DNA from: Pararhodonellum marinum
GTDB taxonomy: Bacteria > Bacteroidota > Bacteroidia > Cytophagales > Cyclobacteriaceae
Reading direction: 5' to 3'
Length of the DNA stretch: 64,000 bases
Assembly: GCF_015354735.1 (NCBI RefSeq)
Contig: NZ_JACEFJ010000001.1
Span: 682,001 to 746,000, forward strand
Shown here: piece by piece, positions 8,627 to 17,800 of the stretch
Position numbering within the stretch: position 1 is the first letter of the stretch
Layout of the letters: the number at the start of each line of letters is the position of its first letter
The notes under the pieces: generated by a model
Seen by the model: only the letters and a program-made list of their open reading frames with translations
Databases searched by the model: none
Told to the model about the DNA's origin: nothing
Translations under genes and position numbers: made by a program

Positions 8627-9970
8627 TCACCTGGGGACGACATAAAATGGGATATTGTGTGAGGCGACATTTCCATTGCCGTCAAAAACAAAAGCGAACA
8701 AGCGGTAATCCCCCTCTTCTTGAGGGGCTTTGAAATTCAAGGTGGCTTCATCCATTGTTTCCATTAGGTATTTCATGTTGTAGGAAAAAGCTCCTTTTTC
8801 ATAAAAGCTTTGCTCCTCAGGTCTTAATTCCCAACGAAAAGTCAATTGATCCCCTTCAGGATCGGAAGCGAAAATGGTGGCGGTATAGATGGAATCAGCA
8901 AAAAGAACCATGTTTTCAAGTTCAGGCTGACCTTGAATAGCGATTTGTTCAATCCTAGGTGCCCAATTGCCAGGTGCTTCCCCTGACCAAGCGGTCCTTA
9001 AGAAATTAACAGATTCGGTTTCAAATCCTTCTTCAGAAAACATACTGAACCAGGTATGGGTGATTTCTTGCTTGTGGCCCCAATAAAAAGCATAATTACC
9101 CAAAAAAAGCAGGCTGTCTTGGTGCATCATTTTCCAATACTCCCGCATTCTATCAGTTTTGGATTTATTGTCCAATTCCAACGGAGCACCCCAGTCTGTG
9201 TCTTTGGATTCCCAATGCCCAGGAGGGCCCCATTCTGAAAGGATGTACGCCTTTCCCCATCCCTTTTTGCCATAGATCTTGCCTTCCTCATAGATATTGG
9301 GCAATTTATCAAAAGCATTGTAACCCAAGATGTCCACATGGGTGAGTACATGGCTAAAAGAGGCGAATCGGTTGGGATTAGTAGGCGGGTTTACAGCGGT
9401 CATCACTGGGTGATTGGGATCGATTTCTTTGACCATTTTGGCAACCCGGTTGATGGCATGGTATATCAATGGCCTTTTTCCCCCGCCCTGAAGTTCCACT
9501 TCATTGCCCACCCCCCACATCAAAAGGGCAGGATGATCCTTGTATTTTTCTATAACAGGTCGAAGGGCTTCTACCTGTTCGTTTATTTTCCAGATATTCC
9601 AGTAATTGAAATCCTTTCCCCAATAAGGCCTGCCGATTTCCAGACCGAGGGTAACGGTTAAACCGTATTGATGGGCTTCGTCCAAAATTTCCTGCGCATC
9701 ATGAAGGCTCCAGGTACGAATGGAATTCCCTCCATAGGCCGCTATCCGGTCCATATGTTCGTACCCACTTGCTCCTTTGATAAAAAAAGGGGCTCCATGT
9801 CTGAAAAGTTGGGCCTTACCATCTATATACCTGACTTCGACCGTACGCTCTCTTTGAAAAGGTTCTGGCTTCTGGCAAGCAGAAATGCACATGAACCAAA
9901 AAAGAAATACAAGATTGATATTTCTTTTTCTATTAAAATAGTTTATTACTTTGAGCCAAATAGTTATCAT
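8627..9970 (-). CDS. Glycoside hydrolase lipoprotein, GH2-type TIM barrel
   Basis: This 447-residue protein has a signal with lipobox ISAC (Cys32), so it is probably lipid-anchored. The TIM barrel spans about residues 55-330 with the acid/base motif GVGNE (Glu157) and nucleophile motif LSEWGPPG (Glu246), the clan-A arrangement seen in GH2 and GH5 enzymes. An Ig-like C-terminal domain follows (about 345-445). Barrel and C-terminal domain resemble the last two domains of the neighbouring 1298-residue synthase fusion, so the two likely act on the same glycan. It is divergent from that gene across a 157-nt gap. The substrate cannot be read from sequence. Confidence 0.8.
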   Translation of the reverse strand: MITIWLKVINYFNRKRNINLVFLFWFMCISACQKPEPFQRERTVEVRYIDGKAQLFRHGAPFFIKGASGYEHMDRIAAYGGNSIRTWSLHDAQEILDEAHQYGLTVTLGLEIGRPYWGKDFNYWNIWKINEQVEALRPVIEKYKDHPALLMWGVGNEVELQGGGKRPLIYHAINRVAKMVKEIDPNHPVMTAVNPPTNPNRFASFSHVLTHVDILGYNAFDKLPNIYEEGKIYGKKGWGKAYILSEWGPPGHWESKDTDWGAPLELDNKSKTDRMREYWKMMHQDSLLFLGNYAFYWGHKQEITHTWFSMFSEEGFETESVNFLRTAWSGEAPGNWAPRIEQIAIQGQPELENMVLFADSIYTATIFASDPEGDQLTFRWELRPEEQSFYEKGAFSYNMKYLMETMDEATLNFKAPQEEGDYRLFAFVFDGNGNVASHNIPFYVVPR

Positions 9971-10127
9971 TTTTATTTAAAATAGTAATTTTTTAAGGTG
10001 AAAATCAGCATAAAAAGAATAGCAAAAATCTAATTAAATAATTTTTTATAATCATAAATTTGTATTTCATTTCAAATTTAATGTATTTCGTGTAAATTCC
10101 TAGCATTTTACTTTTAGCTGTATTTAA

Positions 10128-13100
10128 ATGATGAAAAAATACCATTGGAAGGGACGACTATTGTTTTGGCTTTCCTTGTTGTCTATGCTTGTCTTTATGG
10201 TGGGCTTTGTTTGTGAGGTAGGCGTAGGCCAACAGATGCTTTATGCCTTATTGACCACGTCTCTGGTATTTAAACTTTTGAAGATTCTTTTTGAATGGTA
10301 TCACTATGTCGGTCTACCTGATCAGGATCTCCGCCTGATTCCTCCTACACCTAAAAAGAATTTTCAGGTCGATATGCTGACCACAGCTTGCCCGGGTGAG
10401 CCTTTTGATATGATTTCCGAAACCCTTCATGCAATGGTGGCGGTCACTTATCCGCATCAGAACTATTTGTGTGATGAGGGCAATGATCCGGAATTAAAAG
10501 CTTTGTGTAAAGCCTTAGGGGTGATCCATGTGACGCGGGAAACCCATGAAAACGCCAAAGCCGGCAACATCAACCATGCCTTGCAACAAGCTACAGGAGA
10601 GATTTGTGTGATATTGGATCCGGATCATGCTCCCTTTCCTGAATTTCTCGATCATGTGCTCCATCATTTCGAGGATCCCAAAATCGGTTATGTACAGGTG
10701 GTACAAGCCTACAAAAACCAATCAGAAACCTTTGTGGCCCAAGCCGCAGCGGAGCAAACCTACACTTTTTATGGCCCCTACATGCAGGCCATGAGTGGGT
10801 ATGGAACCGCTCAGGCCATTGGGGCCAATTGTACCTTCAGGAGGTCTGCCTTGGATTCTATTGGTGGCCATGCACCTGGGCTTACCGAAGACATGCATAC
10901 CTCCATGCTGTTGCATGCCAAGGGATGGCAATCTGTTTATGTACCCAAAATTCTTTCTTTGGGATTGGTACCCTCAAGCCTTCCTGCTTATTACAAGCAG
11001 CAATTGAAGTGGAGTAGGGGAACCTTTGACCTTTGGTTCCATCTTTTTCCAAAATTGATCCCAAAATTCTCCTGGAGACAAAGCCTGCATTATGGGTTGA
11101 TTCCGGTATATTATTTATTTGGCTTGATTGGTCTGATTGACATTTTGGTGCCCATCTATTCCCTCTTGACGGGAGAATATCCCTGGTTATTGGACCCCAT
11201 GCTGTTCTTTGCTTATTTTACTCCTTTGTTTGTCATGAGTTTGGCTTACCGCTTTTATGCACAGGGCTGGCTCAATGATCCCAAAGAAAAGGGTCTTCAT
11301 TTGATGGGGGGGGTATTGAGGGTGGGAACCTGGTGGGTTTTTATTTTGGGCTTTGTTTATACGCTTTTAAACATCAAAGTGCCCTATTTGCCTACCCCTA
11401 AGGAACATTCTTCGAAAGGGGAGTTTATTTTGGGCCTTCCTAATTTGTGTATTGCCTTGGTATCCATTGCTGCAGCGGTATATGGGCTGCATTGGGACTG
11501 GCAGCCCTACAGCCTGTTGATGGCGGGTTTTGCCTCGCTCAATGCCCTTATTTTCACCATGGCCTTTGTGATCGGTCAGACCGATTGGGTGCTTAAAATT
11601 AAAAAAAGCTGGAAATCCATCAAAACGTACCGAAAGGCACCGACTGCTCAATTGACCTATGTGCAATTGAGCAGAAACGCCATACCCCTGGTAGTGGTAT
11701 TGGTGGGTTTGTTTTCATTGTATTTTGTGTTGAGTGCTTTTGATTTTGGGAACAATGACTACCTGAACCCAAAGGTAAAATCAGCTTCGGAGAAAAATTC
11801 AGGAGGTTTTCTGTTTGGGATTTATCATCCGGAGGCTGTGGATGAAGGCTCATTTTCATCTGTTGTAGCCACTGAACGGGAAATAGAAACCCAATGGCAG
11901 ATTGTGTCTACCTACCTGTCCTGGGGGGACGGCAAATTGCCCGTAAAGCTCTGGGACAAAATCATCCATCATGGCGCCATCCCCATGATCACCTGGGAAC
12001 CTTGGTCAAACCTATTTGCTGCATACCAAGATGTGGAGGAACTGCAACAGAACAAAAAAATATTCCGCTATATTGTAGCGGGGTACTTTGATGACTATAT
12101 CGACCACATGGCCGAAACCCTCCGCGAACTGGATTCCCCCGTTTTTCTCCGATTTGCCCATGAGATGGAAAATCCCATGTATCCCTGGTCTGAAACCGGT
12201 GGAAATACCGCTGAGGAATTTAAAGAGGCCTGGCAATACATACATTTCCGGTTTGAAAAAATGGGAGCACAAAATGTGAGCTGGGTATGGAGCCCTTGGT
12301 CGGTAGAGGGAATGGAAGCTTATTTTCCCTATGGGCAGGACAATGCGGTAGACCAATATGTGGATTGGATCAGTTTGACGGCTTTGAATTATGGCAAAGC
12401 TTCCAAAGATCAAAGCGAAAGCGATTTTAGAAGTATCTATGAACCCTTTCAAAAGAAAATTGAGGAACTGGACTTGGAGCTTCCGGTCATGCTGGCAGAA
12501 TTTGGTTCCACCTCTTTTGAGGCAAATGGCGCCTCATGGGTCAACCAATCCCTTGCCACCATCCAACAATCCTTTCCGGAGATCAAATCCGTGGTCTTTT
12601 TCTTCAGTCAATTGGACAGAAATTGGATCACCGATTGGAGACCGGAAGAGAAGACGAGCTTTATTGATTGGACTTTTGACCTGTCCTTGGTCAAAAACAA
12701 ACTGAATTCATGGACTGGAAAACCCGGTCACGCTTTTAGTACAGCAGCACTTTCTCAGCCGGATAGGCCCCGCAATTTTTTTCAAAAGGAGGAGGAAGGT
12801 TTTGTCTGGCAGCATAAGGGGAATCCTTTTTACATCAAAGGGGTCTGTTACAACTCAGGGCACGATTGGGAAGAGGGATTTGTACCCTTGACCCGGAAGC
12901 AGGTCAAAAAAGATTTCATAAAGATCAAGGCCATGGGAGCCAATACCATCAGACGCTATGAACCCAGTTTTTATGACCGCAACATGCTGAATGAGGCCAA
13001 GGAACAAGACTTAAAGGTCATGTACGGGTTTTGGTTTGACCCCAAGGTGGATTATGTAAAAGACGATAGAAAGTTAAAAAGATATGAAGAAAGGGTCCTG

Positions 13101-14024
13101 AATCAAGTCAAAAAACACCGGGATAATCCGGTCATTGTGGCTTGGAATATCGGCAATGAGACCTATGGCTTGCTGAAGAAACACCATGCCCAACCTTACC
13201 TGACTTCCATAAGAAGAAATTATGTGTTGTTTTTGGAGGGGCTTGCCCGAAAGATCCAGGAAATAGATCCCAGTCGTCCCGTTTTTTCCTCAGAGGAACA
13301 CGATCACGTCAGATTGATCGGTACTTTACATGACTTTAAAAAATACGCCCCTTCATTGGATGCCATCGGCATAAACAGTTACTATAAGGAAAATATTGAG
13401 CAATTGGAGGAAACATTTACTTCCATAGATACTGGACGTCCCTATGTCATCACGGAATTCGGACCCAAAGGCTACTGGAGCAAAGAACTCGGTGACTTCA
13501 GACAGGACAGCATCCTGCTGGAGGTATCTTCTCTCGCCAAGGCAAACTGGTATGCAGACCAATGGAAAGACCATATACAGACCTATCAAGGCAGTAACCT
13601 TGGGGGCTTTGCATTTAGCTGGCAAGACCGCTTTGAAGGCACGGCCACCTGGTTTGGACTGACTGACTATGAAGGGAGGTTAAAGCCGGCCTACTACGCC
13701 TTGCAGCAAGCCTGGAAAAATCAGGACTTGGACAGTTTGGCCTTTCCTGACATCCAAATCATGGGCCATTGGCAAGCCATGGAACCCGGTGAAAGCATCT
13801 GGCTTTCTGCCGCCACTTTCAATGCTTACCCTGGTACGCTGAGCTATTCCTGGAAAGTGTATGAGGAAAACACCTGGAAAGTGAGTGAACCCATTGTTTC
13901 AGCTTTGGAAGCACAGCAATATGTAGAGGTAAAAATACCCAAAAATAAATCCAGAATATATGTCTATGCCACTGATTCGGTGGGTAATGTGATTACAGCT
14001 TCAAGGAGGCTATTGAATAAATGA
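10128..14024 (+). CDS. Trimodular GT2 synthase fused to GH26-like and GH2-like domains
   Basis: This 1298-residue membrane protein has two N-terminal spans (about 10-55) and a processive GT2 domain (about 75-295) with DPDH near 164, TED near 253 and QQLKW near 291, the cellulose-synthase signature with Lys for Arg in QxxRW. Several spans follow (about 315-545). The first extracytoplasmic domain (about 555-880) is GH26-like, with RFAHEMENP (Glu679) and LAEFGS (Glu791). The next is a GH2/GH5-like barrel (about 890-1190), with GNE (Glu1011) and ITEFGPKG (Glu1110). An Ig-like tail ends the protein. It plausibly makes a beta-glycan, exports it and trims or transfers it. Product and topology are inferred; the frame is uninterrupted. 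Confidence 0.85.
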   Translation: MMKKYHWKGRLLFWLSLLSMLVFMVGFVCEVGVGQQMLYALLTTSLVFKLLKILFEWYHYVGLPDQDLRLIPPTPKKNFQVDMLTTACPGEPFDMISETLHAMVAVTYPHQNYLCDEGNDPELKALCKALGVIHVTRETHENAKAGNINHALQQATGEICVILDPDHAPFPEFLDHVLHHFEDPKIGYVQVVQAYKNQSETFVAQAAAEQTYTFYGPYMQAMSGYGTAQAIGANCTFRRSALDSIGGHAPGLTEDMHTSMLLHAKGWQSVYVPKILSLGLVPSSLPAYYKQQLKWSRGTFDLWFHLFPKLIPKFSWRQSLHYGLIPVYYLFGLIGLIDILVPIYSLLTGEYPWLLDPMLFFAYFTPLFVMSLAYRFYAQGWLNDPKEKGLHLMGGVLRVGTWWVFILGFVYTLLNIKVPYLPTPKEHSSKGEFILGLPNLCIALVSIAAAVYGLHWDWQPYSLLMAGFASLNALIFTMAFVIGQTDWVLKIKKSWKSIKTYRKAPTAQLTYVQLSRNAIPLVVVLVGLFSLYFVLSAFDFGNNDYLNPKVKSASEKNSGGFLFGIYHPEAVDEGSFSSVVATEREIETQWQIVSTYLSWGDGKLPVKLWDKIIHHGAIPMITWEPWSNLFAAYQDVEELQQNKKIFRYIVAGYFDDYIDHMAETLRELDSPVFLRFAHEMENPMYPWSETGGNTAEEFKEAWQYIHFRFEKMGAQNVSWVWSPWSVEGMEAYFPYGQDNAVDQYVDWISLTALNYGKASKDQSESDFRSIYEPFQKKIEELDLELPVMLAEFGSTSFEANGASWVNQSLATIQQSFPEIKSVVFFFSQLDRNWITDWRPEEKTSFIDWTFDLSLVKNKLNSWTGKPGHAFSTAALSQPDRPRNFFQKEEEGFVWQHKGNPFYIKGVCYNSGHDWEEGFVPLTRKQVKKDFIKIKAMGANTIRRYEPSFYDRNMLNEAKEQDLKVMYGFWFDPKVDYVKDDRKLKRYEERVLNQVKKHRDNPVIVAWNIGNETYGLLKKHHAQPYLTSIRRNYVLFLEGLARKIQEIDPSRPVFSSEEHDHVRLIGTLHDFKKYAPSLDAIGINSYYKENIEQLEETFTSIDTGRPYVITEFGPKGYWSKELGDFRQDSILLEVSSLAKANWYADQWKDHIQTYQGSNLGGFAFSWQDRFEGTATWFGLTDYEGRLKPAYYALQQAWKNQDLDSLAFPDIQIMGHWQAMEPGESIWLSAATFNAYPGTLSYSWKVYEENTWKVSEPIVSALEAQQYVEVKIPKNKSRIYVYATDSVGNVITASRRLLNK

Positions 14025-14836
14025 AAGGAGTACTATTTGTTCTAAACTTGTATTTAAATAAAAGATTTTCATTTCTTTCCTCTCCCTACTTCCCCCAAAC
14101 TTAAATCCCGTTCCCCGAGCCTGCCTTCGTCAGACAGGCCTACCTGCTGTAGGCTTGCCTGCCGAGGGGATTTTATACCAAATTAATTTCTCCTATGTGT
14201 AGAATTGAGGATACTCAGATTACATAAAACAATTTGTGTAAAAAATACCCAAGTTGGAAAAAATATTGTTGACTAAAGGATTTTTTTGGCATATCTACAA
14301 TAATGGAAAAAGGGATTTTCTCTTTTCGATATCATTATTGATGGATACATTTTTCTCAATTCAAAATCCATCAATCAAGATATCAAAATATTTGAACTCA
14401 AAAACGCTTTTATCTAATTGACGATAAGTCAATGATTTATCAGAATTGTTAATAAAAATATAAAGGATCTACGATTAATTTGATGAAAATCAAGAAAGGA
14501 AGTATTGATTGGTTTTTGGTATAAAGATTGGCATGTGCAACTCATCTAGAATATTTGAGGCAATTGGTCCTCACCCAATTTGCTTGACCATTTTCTTCAG
14601 AAAATTCAAAGAACCTAAAATCAAATAATTTCTGAATTTGCATTATTAAAGAATCATGATAAAAATTTAGAAATATTATTTGCTTTTAAAAGTATTTTAG
14701 TATTTATTATCAAATAATCACCCAAAAACAGAATTTCTTATTGCTGTATGTAAAATACAATAAATTAAATTTTAAATCATCAACTTAATTTATTTGAAGA
14801 TATACAGCATTTTGATGAATTTAAATTGAAGCGGAT
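14025..14836 (+). other. 812-nt intergenic region
   Basis: No coding frame was recognised. The proximal part holds a GC-rich hairpin and the repeat element at 14117-14217. A stretch at about 14219-14250 resembles the transcript-start block of the two EPS promoters (TACATAAAACAA followed by TTGT and AAAATAC), but without a recognisable -7 box. The distal 500 nt is AT-rich. A weak TTTG-N19-TGAATTTA at 14793-14823 might serve the next gene. Confidence 0.5.
14117..14217 (+). repeat. Hairpin-bearing intergenic element
   Basis: A GC-rich stretch with nested inverted repeats (for example GCCTAC-N5-GTAGGC) is followed by about 55 nt matching the minus strand at 8382-8435. It is probably a small non-autonomous element or part of one. 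Confidence 0.5.
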
Positions 14837-17800
14837 ATGAGAGGAAGATTTACATTTATTTTCGTTTTTTTTATTATATTCTTTATTTCAAATTACAGTT
14901 TTTCTAACATAGATTTAAAATCTGTAAATAATGAGACCGAAGATTCATTTTTTAATGATGAAATTGTTGAAATATCCCATGGTCGGAAAATTGAACGTTT
15001 TTATAATTCTAACCCTGATTTCAATATTGCTCAGTCTAATAATTTTCAAAACAATTCGATTGGAAGGTATAAAGTTGAGGAGTGGAGAAATGATTGGAAC
15101 GCTCCTGGAAAAAATTTAGATAACAGAAATCTTTTTATTTCTGAATTTAGCGGGTCAAAAACTCTAAGACACTTTTATCCCAAAGGGAGTTTTGGCACTG
15201 CAACAGGAGCCAACTGGGTAAGTGATATTGGAGGGTCTCATCAGGAATTGTATTTAACTTATCAAATTTATTTTGAAAATGGTTTTGATTGGGGGTTAGG
15301 AGCAAAACTTCCAGGATTTAAATCTTCAGGACCATCGGCAGCTGGTTGTAGAGGGCCTAATTTAGATTCTAACACTGGTTATTCTGCAAGGTTAATGTGG
15401 AATAAAGGTGGGAATCTTAGGCTTTACATGTATCATCATGATATGAAAACGGTTTGTGGAGATAATATGGGTTTAGCAAATTGGGGACAATTTTCTACCG
15501 GTAAATGGCATACTATTACAATGCGGATTGTAATGAATACTGTAAATGTTTCGAATGGAATAGTCCAAGTTTGGATAGATGATAAACTAGTTGCTTCTTC
15601 CAATAAAGTTAAATATAGAGTCACTGGCAGTCCTTCGGATATTCGTCAATTACTAATGGCTACCTTCATGGGAGGAAATGATCCAAGTTGGGCCCCTTCA
15701 AGGGATCAATCCATGTGGATGGACAATGTATACATTTGGAATTATTCTAGTAGTTATTTAAGTAAAAATCCAAGTGTGGCAAGTGGATTAAAACTACATG
15801 GAGCCTCACATAATTTGTATACCCCACTGTCTGATGTCTTGCAAAATACAGATGAACAATATTCAATCTCAACATCAACAAATCCCACTGAAGGAGGTAG
15901 CGTAGACTTAGCTAAAAATTTCTACAAAGAAGGAGAGAAAGTTAGTGCTACAGCCAAGGCATCAAATGGTTATACCTTCCACAGTTGGACTATAGAGGAT
16001 AAAGAAGTTAGTAGAAATATTGTTTACGATTTTACAATGCCAAATAAAAATCTGGAATTGAATGCCAATTTTGAAAAAGAAATTGATCCAGGAACAGTAA
16101 AATATAAGGAGGGTTTAGTGGCATTTTATGAAATGGATAGTAATGAAGAAAATCTACTAATTGATTCTCATGGAGAAAACCATGGGATGAATACTGAAAT
16201 TGAGTTACTACCAGGTTTTATAAATAATGGAAATCTTTACAACGGATCTCAGGCTGTTTCATCCGTTGAGCATAAACCTATTTTAGCTTTAGTTTCAGAA
16301 TTTACCTTGATGGCTGATATTTTTAGGGAAGGGGAGGGTCAGTCAGGAACCAGTATTATTGTTGGAAAGACCCATGAAAATCGATTTAACCAGGATTATT
16401 CCATTGGCATTACCCCGCAGAATAAAATAAGGATAAGAACCAATCTGCCGGAATTAAGGGAATGGGTATCCAATGTAACCGTTCCCAAAGGAAAATGGGT
16501 CAGGGTAATCGCCACCTATAAATCCGGAAAAGGATATAGGTTGTACATGGACAATATCACTCCGGAATCTTCTCCTGTTTTTTCTGGCCAAATTGTTTCC
16601 TCCAAAAAGGAGTTGACTATAGGGTCAAATACAAATGAAGGTGACGGAGCAGCAGCAACCAATCGCCGCTTTGAAGGTATTTTAGATAATATAGGGATTT
16701 GGAACCGAGAGTTGAGCAAAGCCGAGATAGAAACTTTGATCCAAGAAAAAATCACTTATCCTGATTTTGATCCAGACCAAAAATCAGTAGTACTTTATAA
16801 AGTCGATTTACAGGCGAGTCCCACTAATGCGGGCACGGTCAATACCAATCCAGGGCCTACCGAAGTGGAAGCCGGGAAAAAAGTAAAGGTGGTGGCAGAG
16901 GCCAAAGCAGGATATGTCTTTGAATTTTGGGAAAAGGAAGGGGATAAAGTCTCCGAATCCTTAATGTATGAGTTTGAAATGCCTGAGAAAGACCTTACAT
17001 TAACCGCTGTATTTCGGGAATTGATGGGACCTGAGATCTTATGGATCAGTCCGGATGATGGCCAATCCTATGATGAGGGACAGGAAGTGGTTTTGAAGGT
17101 AAACCTTGAAGAAGGCGACGGGAAAGTAGTGATGGCGGAGTTCTACAGGGGCAATACCAAAATTGGTCAGGTGGATGCTCCTCCCTATCAATTTGTCTGG
17201 AAAGATGCCAAAGCCGGTAACCATGCATTGACCGCTAAAATCACGGATGAAAATGGGTTAACTGCACAAACGGAGGTTCTTCAGGTTACAGTGATTGCGC
17301 CCGAACCACTTGCTCCGGAAATTAGTCTGACCTCGCCAGAAAACGGAAGTGAATACCAAAAAGGAATCGATTTGGAAATAAAAGCCTCTGCGACCGATGC
17401 TCAGGGAAAAATCACCCAAGTGGAATTTTATAGGGGTAACTCAATTTTGGCCACCATTAAAGAGGCGCCATACAGCTATAACTGGAAAGATCTTCCAGAA
17501 GGGGAGCATACCATTAGTGCTAAAGCCACCAATGATCAGGGATTGAGTAAAACTTCTGCCTCCTCAACCATTACTGTGGTGGCTCCTGTGGCTCAAGCCC
17601 CACAAGTGACATTGACTTCTCCAGAGAACGGAGCAGAATTTCCTAAAGGAACTGACTTGGTATTGAAAGCCTCAGCAGCAGATGCTCAGGGTAACATCAC
17701 CCAAGTGGAGTTTTTCAGGGGTAACACACTTTTGGCTACCATTAAAGAGGCGCCATACAGCTTTAATTGGAAAAATCTTCCAGAAGGAGAGCATACCATA

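Noticed and set aside
10086-10116. TTTC-N19-TACTTTTA as promoter of the synthase fusion
   Set aside because: It would start transcription only about 7 nt before the ATG. A -7-like TAAATTTG at 10055 fits better in place but lacks a -33 box, so no promoter was called.
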